DNA from: Bacteroidales bacterium
Lineage (GTDB): Bacteria > Bacteroidota > Bacteroidia > Bacteroidales > Muribaculaceae
Length of the DNA stretch: 59,089 nucleotides
Direction: 5' to 3'
Assembly (NCBI GenBank): GCA_015061055.1
Contig: SUXH01000016.1
Span: 1 to 59,089, forward strand
Under the pieces are notes generated by a model, which had not been told where the DNA came from, did not search any database, and was given only the letters and a program-made list of their open reading frames with translations. The position numbers and the translations under genes are program-made. Positions 54,710-59,089 of this stretch are shown here, in pieces; the stretch's first letter is position 1; each line of letters opens with the position of its first letter.

Positions 54710-55270
54710 TCAACAGTCCTCTTGGGTTAATATTTCGAGTTGCTCAATCATCTCTTGGGCGTTTTTCACCTCCACCATTCGGCACATCACATCACCATGA
54801 GCAAATGGAGATGCGGCTGTTTCGGCTATTTGCTTCATCTGCCAATCAAAGATACCATCGAGATTCACAATCACGAGTTTCTTATAACTTCCTGCCGAGA
54901 TATTATGCGATAGCGTAGCAATCCACTCATCGAGAGTGCCAATGCCTCCCGGCAGTACCACGTACACATCGCCAAGTTCAATCATTCGAGCCTTGCGATC
55001 GTTAAGGTCTTCGGTGGTTATCAGTTCGTCGTTGAGTTCCGAACGTCGATATAAGAACATCTTAGGTATCACCCCTATCACCTTGCCCCCATTATCGTGA
55101 GTGGCTTGTGCTGTGATGCTCATCAGCCCTGCGTGAACACCTCCATACACCATCGCATTTCCACTCTTGCCAATCCACTCACCAAGTCGCGCGGCACAGT
55201 CCTTATGAGCCTGTGGGATGTTCTCACGCGACGAACAATATACTACTATATTTTTTTTCGATTCGTTCAT
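54710..55270 (-). CDS. LOG family Rossmann-fold protein (TIGR00730)
   Basis: 186 residues with the LOG motif PGGIGTLDEW (PGGxGTxxE) near residue 109 and the N-terminal VYCSSRE plus VYGGVHAGLM phosphate-binding loop. Members hydrolyse nucleoside 5'-monophosphates such as cytokinin riboside monophosphates or AMP to base and ribose phosphate. Cytosolic. Between the threonine aldolase and adenosyltransferase genes, 10 and 2 bases apart. Confidence 0.9.
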   Translation of the reverse strand: MNESKKNIVVYCSSRENIPQAHKDCAARLGEWIGKSGNAMVYGGVHAGLMSITAQATHDNGGKVIGVIPKMFLYRRSELNDELITTEDLNDRKARMIELGDVYVVLPGGIGTLDEWIATLSHNISAGSYKKLVIVNLDGIFDWQMKQIAETAASPFAHGDVMCRMVEVKNAQEMIEQLEILTQEDC

Positions 55271-55280
55271 TTTCTGATTT

Positions 55281-56306
55281 TTATAAATGGCTTAATAATT
55301 CATCTACTTGTTCGTCGGTAGTTGCCCAACTTGTGGCAAAGCGTACCACAGAGTGATTAGCACCAACTTTCTCGATGAAATTGAATCCCACATATTTGGC
55401 AAGTTCAGCAACCTTACTGTCCTCGAACACTACGAATTGCTGATTGGTGGTGCTATCGAGGTAGATAGGATAACCTTTTTCTTCAATAGCCTTGCGAATG
55501 CGCATCGCTTGGTCCACACCGTTTTTTGCAATACGGAAATATAAGTTGTCGGTAAACAGTGTGTCAAACTGTATACCCAACAGCCATCCCTTAGCAAGCA
55601 AAGCTCCACGATTCTTAATCGAGCCTTTCGACATTTTTATATCCTTATTAAGAATCACCACAGCTTCGCCAAACAAAGCCCCTACCTTAGTGCCTCCAAT
55701 ATAGAACGCATCACATAATCGAGCCAAATCGGGCAATGTCACATCATTGTCGGGAGCTGTAAGAGCATATCCAAGACGAGCACCGTCGATATAAAGCATC
55801 TGATTATACTTGTTGCACACTTTGCGAATCTCATACAATTCCGAAAGAGTGTAGATAGTGCCATATTCCGTAGGATTCGAAATATATACCATTCGAGGTT
55901 CTACCACGTGTTCCATTCCATAATCCTCCGAAGTAGCTTCTTTGAGATATTGCGCAAGAGCTTGAGCCGATATTTTCCCTTCCTTGCAGTCCATAGGAAG
56001 TACCTTATGCCCACACGCCTCAATAGCACCCGCCTCGTGAGTGCAGATGTGACCGGTATTAGGCGACACTACCCCTTCGTTGTGTCGCAGTATCGAATCG
56101 ATCACAATAGCATTGGTCTGCGTTCCGCCTACAAGAAAATGCACACGAGCATCAGGGGCTTTACAAGCACGAGCAATCTTTTCACGAGCCATTTCACAAT
56201 AATTGTCGTGACCATAACCCGGGTTTTTGTCGAAATTTATCTCGGCAAGACGTTGCAAAATGAGAGGGTGCGCTCCCTCCATATAATCACTGTTAAACTT
56301 AATCAT
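55281..56306 (-). CDS. ltaE: Low-specificity L-threonine aldolase-like PLP enzyme
   Basis: 341 residues of the beta-eliminating lyase/threonine aldolase family: GYGHDNYCEMAREKI, FLVGGTQTNAIVID, HICTHEAGAIEACGHK, IDGARLGYAL and the Schiff-base Lys207 in IGGTKVGALFGE. Splits L-threonine or allo-threonine to glycine and acetaldehyde. Related enzymes can act on other beta-hydroxy amino acids. First gene of the three-gene unit with a consensus promoter at 56330-56360. Confidence 0.88.
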   Translation of the reverse strand: MIKFNSDYMEGAHPLILQRLAEINFDKNPGYGHDNYCEMAREKIARACKAPDARVHFLVGGTQTNAIVIDSILRHNEGVVSPNTGHICTHEAGAIEACGHKVLPMDCKEGKISAQALAQYLKEATSEDYGMEHVVEPRMVYISNPTEYGTIYTLSELYEIRKVCNKYNQMLYIDGARLGYALTAPDNDVTLPDLARLCDAFYIGGTKVGALFGEAVVILNKDIKMSKGSIKNRGALLAKGWLLGIQFDTLFTDNLYFRIAKNGVDQAMRIRKAIEEKGYPIYLDSTTNQQFVVFEDSKVAELAKYVGFNFIEKVGANHSVVRFATSWATTDEQVDELLSHL

Positions 56307-56329
56307 AATACAATAATTATATCACACTG

Positions 56330-56360
56330 CAAAATTAGCATAATTCGGCTTTTCACCAAA
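56330..56360 (-). promoter_or_regulatory. Promoter of the ltaE-LOG-adenosyltransferase operon (TTTG-N19-TAATTTTG)
   Basis: Minus-strand TTTG at 56357-56360 and TAATTTTG at 56330-56337 with a 19-base spacer; start expected near 56323, leader about 17 bases. Confidence 0.75.
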
Positions 56361-56424
56361 ATTTAAACATAATATATAGAATGTCAGTTTTTTAAATTTC
56401 GGTTGGCAATTCCGCACGTGGCAC

Positions 56425-56610
56425 ATATAACAGCCCGGTGCAGAGCAAAGCTACACGCCGGAGTAGGCATATTCCCCACGTATTTACAGGCTGAAAGCCT
56501 AATACAATTCCGAACTATTCAGGTTTTGTATATTGGGCTTACAGCCCGCTTTTTTAATAATGTCATTTTACCCCGGCGTGTCGCTTTGCTTTGCGCAGGG
56601 CTGTTGTATA
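56425..56610. repeat. Composite nested inverted repeat, intergenic
   Basis: Outer arms of about 42 bases (56425-56466 and 56569-56610) are imperfect reverse complements: AACAGCCC, GCAAAGC, ACACGCCGG in the left arm return as CCGGCGTGT, GCTTTGC and GGGCTGTT in the right. Inner arms of about 20 bases (56486-56505 and 56527-56548) pair again (GGCTGAAAGCC with GGGCTTACAGCC). It is more GC-rich than its surroundings and contains no long frame. The mismatches suggest it is maintained by base pairing rather than recent duplication; it may be a dispersed MITE-like element. Confidence 0.7.
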
Positions 56611-56693
56611 AATTGCTTTCAGCAATGTGAAATTCGTTTACTCTTTTATTATCAATCAGTGTAACGCTATGTCAGGACGGGACAATGCTGAGT

Positions 56694-56726
56694 AAAAAAA
56701 AGACCGATTCATCACGAATCAGTCTT
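56694..56726 (-). terminator. Terminator of the 56.7-kb small RNA candidate
   Basis: On the minus strand AAGACTGATTC, loop GTGAT, GAATCGGTCTT then a T run (A run 56694-56701 on plus). The single T-G pair in the stem is a wobble in this orientation but a C-A mismatch in the other, which shows that the minus strand is the one transcribed. Confidence 0.85.
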
Positions 56727-56806
56727 ATTGCTTAAATAAACCTTTTAACCATTTTTGAAGCTATATTACTTCTTACATTTTTATGAAAAACTATTGCTTA
56801 TGAAAA
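56694..56806 (-). ncRNA. Candidate small RNA, about 113 nt
   Basis: Bounded on the minus strand by a consensus promoter (56813-56843) and an intrinsic terminator (56694-56726). It has no ATG frame of more than a few codons. Two copies of GTTTTTCATAA and two of AAGCAATA occur in the body, and the 3' end is a hairpin followed by eight T. The architecture is that of small RNAs described in Bacteroidales, but I cannot assign a family. Confidence 0.55.
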
Positions 56807-56812
56807 ACATTG

Positions 56813-56843
56813 CAAATGTAATGCGATTTGTTAATTCCCACAA
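56813..56843 (-). promoter_or_regulatory. Promoter of the 56.7-kb small RNA candidate (TTG-N20-TACATTTG)
   Basis: Minus-strand TTG at 56841-56843 and TACATTTG at 56813-56820, 20 bases apart; a strong consensus match with no coding gene behind it. Confidence 0.7.
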
Positions 56844-56948
56844 TAGTTTATGTTAAAAACAATCGTAATTTAACCTTTTAAGTGTTAAAATCGGGGGTAA
56901 AAGTGAAAGATTTACTTAAAAAGTATATCACCAACACTCTTATACCAC

Positions 56949-56986
56949 AAAAAAGAGAGCTAATCCCGAAGCGGAATCAGCTCTCT
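56949..56986 (-). terminator. Terminator of the large secreted repeat protein
   Basis: AGAGAGCT at 56954-56961 pairs with AGCTCTCT at 56979-56986, with extra pairs inside; minus-strand tail is a T run. 28 bases after the stop at 57014. Confidence 0.85.
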
Positions 56987-57013
56987 GTATTCAATAAGCC
57001 CGACGGCTATGTA

Positions 57014-59068
57014 TTATAGCACTACCTTAGTAGTCTTGCTGCCTTGCTTCTTGATGAAGATGCCGTTTTCAGGACGAGCCACCTTCACACCTTGCAAGTT
57101 GTAATATTCCACAGGCGCATTAGCTTCAACACCCACTTCTTCGATAGCAGTAGCTGTGTCGTAAGTAACTGTGATGGTATTTATCTTATTATTCTCAGTT
57201 GGGCTGAATGTTACTGATTGAGCAGATCCACTCCACGTCTTACCAGAAAACTCGCCTGTGCTTGCACTTAGTTTAACAGTACCACCAGTAAACACGATGT
57301 TTGTAATATCAGCTCCGGTTACTGAAATTGTCATAGTAGAATTTGTATATGTGCGAAGATCGTACGCGCTATTTCCTGCCCAAATGCGACAGTCTGTTTT
57401 AGCACTGCCCTTGTCAAACGAAAGTGATACACTTCCAGCAGTAAAGACCACATCGTTAACAGAAATTGATGCAGATTGACCAAATGCAGGTTCTTCTTGT
57501 ACCGGATTCAAAGAACTTGGATCGGTGAAATCGAATGTTACACTTGCCACTGTACCACTCAACAAAGTGAAGGCTGCTTCAGCAACAGAACTATTTTCCA
57601 TACCTTCGGCAACGGCGATAGCCTTAACTGTAGCTTCTTCAGCAAGAGTGAAAGGAGCTTCATAAAGTGTTCCGTTTTCAGCGCTTGGTTCAGTACCATC
57701 AAGTGTGTAATAGATTGAAGCACCTTCAGTGGCACAAGCGATTGAAATTTCAGTTTCTGCATAAATAGCACCACCATTTGGCGAGATTACAGGAGTTTCT
57801 ACTATTTCTAATCCAGAAGCACTTATGATTTCAATTGGTAACAATTGTATTGTTGTATTAAAACAACTTACGAAACCATAAACTGTAAGATTTTCGCCTG
57901 AAGTAATAGTTATACTAGCTGAATTATACATAGTAGCTGTACCACTTGCATCTTCGATAGTATATGATTTTGAAGAACCTTCAGGAATTGTTACTCCTTC
58001 AACCTTTACATAAGTAAGAAGTTCTGTACTTTTAAGTTCCGAAAGAGTGATTGTTTCAGGTTCGATTGGTGTTCCTTCTGTTGCAGTACCAAAAGAAGAT
58101 GCTACAACTTTCAACTCAGGAAGACCATTATAAAGCTCATAAGTACCCTTAACACCTGTCAATTGGTCACCATTGCTATAAGTATTATCCAAAGTACCGA
58201 ATGCTACAATTTTAGCAGTTTCGTCTTGTAAGAACAAGTAAGAACCTGCTTGACCTACTACGGTAACAGTACCACTGATAGAGGTTGCTTTGCTAGGGGA
58301 CTTCTCAATAAATTCAGCAATATTTGCAGCAGGCGCAGTAAATACAGCTTCAGCAATTTCACTATTTTCTAATCCGTCAGCTACAGCAACAGCTTTTACT
58401 GTTGCTTCTTCAGCAAGAGTGAAAGGAGCTTCATAAAGTGTTCCGTTTTCAGCGCTTGGTTCAGTACCATCAAGTGTGTAATAGATTGAAGCACCTTCGG
58501 TAGTACAAGAAATTGAAACTTCAGTATTTGCAACTATTTCGCCACCATTAGGAGTGATTACAGGAGCAGCAACCTTTGTAACCTCAGCTTCTTCGTATGT
58601 CAATTCAATTTCTACTATTCTCAATTGTATATTAGAAGCTGTATTGGCATTTCTAAAAGTAATTTCCTTTGCATTTATATCAGTTAGTGACATTATAGGA
58701 TTATCAGCATTTGGGTCATCCCAACTACCTTCAACATCACTTCCATTATCAATATTAAACATCACTTTAGGGGCATATGATTTTACTGCAGTTATTGTGA
58801 TGCCAGTAAAATTAATACTTCCATCTGAAGTAAATGTTGCAGAACAACCATTACCACTATTATGATAATATAATCTTAATTGTTTATAATTTGAATTATA
58901 TGCAGGAGCTGATGATGCACTATTTTTTGCACTAGATAAACTTACAGCTCCATTCAAAAAAGTACCACTTGTTGCCGTAATATCTTCTCCTACAACTAAT
59001 GTTAATGTTTCTGCATTAATAGCTATTACGCTTATCAAGCAGATTAAAGAAAGTAAAAATTTCTTCAT
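57014..59068 (-). CDS. Secreted multidomain repeat protein with two chitobiase-like C-terminal domains and a T9SS-like tail
   Basis: 684 residues. Sec signal peptide (to about residue 19), a beta-rich domain (about 20-160), a CHB_HEX-type domain (YYTLDGTEPSAENGTLYEAP), an OB-fold-like segment (ISGTVTVVGQAGSYLFLQDE), a second near-identical CHB_HEX domain, another beta-rich domain ending NNKINTITVTYD, and a C-terminal tail (YYNLQGVKVARPENGIFIKK) like Por/type IX sorting signals. No catalytic motif is seen, so it is probably an exported adhesive or glycan-binding surface protein. The two CHB_HEX repeats share a 95-bp identical DNA block. Confidence 0.82.
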   Translation of the reverse strand: MKKFLLSLICLISVIAINAETLTLVVGEDITATSGTFLNGAVSLSSAKNSASSAPAYNSNYKQLRLYYHNSGNGCSATFTSDGSINFTGITITAVKSYAPKVMFNIDNGSDVEGSWDDPNADNPIMSLTDINAKEITFRNANTASNIQLRIVEIELTYEEAEVTKVAAPVITPNGGEIVANTEVSISCTTEGASIYYTLDGTEPSAENGTLYEAPFTLAEEATVKAVAVADGLENSEIAEAVFTAPAANIAEFIEKSPSKATSISGTVTVVGQAGSYLFLQDETAKIVAFGTLDNTYSNGDQLTGVKGTYELYNGLPELKVVASSFGTATEGTPIEPETITLSELKSTELLTYVKVEGVTIPEGSSKSYTIEDASGTATMYNSASITITSGENLTVYGFVSCFNTTIQLLPIEIISASGLEIVETPVISPNGGAIYAETEISIACATEGASIYYTLDGTEPSAENGTLYEAPFTLAEEATVKAIAVAEGMENSSVAEAAFTLLSGTVASVTFDFTDPSSLNPVQEEPAFGQSASISVNDVVFTAGSVSLSFDKGSAKTDCRIWAGNSAYDLRTYTNSTMTISVTGADITNIVFTGGTVKLSASTGEFSGKTWSGSAQSVTFSPTENNKINTITVTYDTATAIEEVGVEANAPVEYYNLQGVKVARPENGIFIKKQGSKTTKVVL
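57633..57727. repeat. 95-bp exact direct repeat, copy 1 (within the secreted repeat protein)
   Basis: Identical base for base to 58404-58498. It encodes the core of a chitobiase-like domain. Flanking sequence differs in several places, so the identical block has sharp limits. Confidence 0.9.
58404..58498. repeat. 95-bp exact direct repeat, copy 2 (within the secreted repeat protein)
   Basis: Second copy, 771 bp away start to start and in the same frame and orientation. Recombination between the copies would delete exactly 257 codons and keep the frame. Confidence 0.9.
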
Positions 59069-59089
59069 AATGTTAAATTTTAATGATTA

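Noticed and set aside
1..59089. CRISPR array, tRNA or rRNA genes
   Set aside because: No regularly spaced repeat-spacer pattern, no cloverleaf-like sequences and no rRNA segments were seen on reading through.

Overview
This window is a chromosomal segment from a Bacteroidales bacterium, probably a gut commensal. The main sign is the promoter style: many genes are preceded by the Bacteroidota -7 box TAnnTTTG, several with a TTG or TTTG about 19-20 bases upstream, and Shine-Dalgarno sequences are mostly absent. Gene content agrees: a FecI-type sigma factor, anti-sigma factor and STN-type outer-membrane receptor set, a YfhO-family protein, DUF4834, DUF2795, an S9A lipoprotein peptidase, an M28 glutaminyl-cyclase-like lipoprotein and a secreted protein with a Por/T9SS-like C-terminal tail. 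Genus cannot be told from the sequence alone.

Layout, left to right. 1-104 is the start of a secreted protein reading off the left edge. 401-6425 is a plus-strand run of cysE, a THUMP rRNA methyltransferase with a long charged tail, purD, a membrane protein and pdxB. Then come proA (plus), WbqC and lepB (minus), and a shortened YhcG/DUF1016-type nuclease with inverted repeats at its 5' end. mutS, two exported peptidase-like lipoproteins and a MmcQ/YjbR protein follow on the plus strand. 17635-29490 is almost all minus-strand housekeeping: bcp-recA, a GDPD phosphodiesterase, psd-pssA-DUF4834 (phosphatidylethanolamine synthesis), pheT-yebC, and YfhO-methyltransferase-GT11. xerD and a sigma/anti-sigma/receptor cell-surface signalling set (30569-34299) read rightward.

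34460-43598 reads leftward: rpiB, a DUF1294 protein, then a six-gene operon (nitrilase, iorA, iorB, aminotransferase, paaK-type ligase, ACT protein) that looks like an aryl-acid/aromatic amino acid interconversion module, and a GNAT-DMT transporter pair. A C1 peptidase and a pRiA4b ORF-3-like protein lie on the plus strand.

45921-53679 is the most unusual part: an AT-rich minus-strand defence operon with an XRE controller, two different DNA methyltransferases, a 962-residue Mrr-like nuclease-SF2 helicase resembling the nuclease-helicase half of type ISP enzymes, and an AlbA_2/ATPase regulator-like gene. Its promoter carries three TAGGA repeats phased at exactly 12 bp. The right end holds DUF2795, the operon threonine aldolase-LOG-cobalamin adenosyltransferase, a composite inverted repeat, a candidate small RNA, and a large secreted repeat protein. 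A second candidate small RNA lies at about 35051-35288. Both RNA candidates are bounded by a consensus Bacteroidota promoter and a terminator hairpin. I saw no tRNA, rRNA, CRISPR array or intact insertion sequence.
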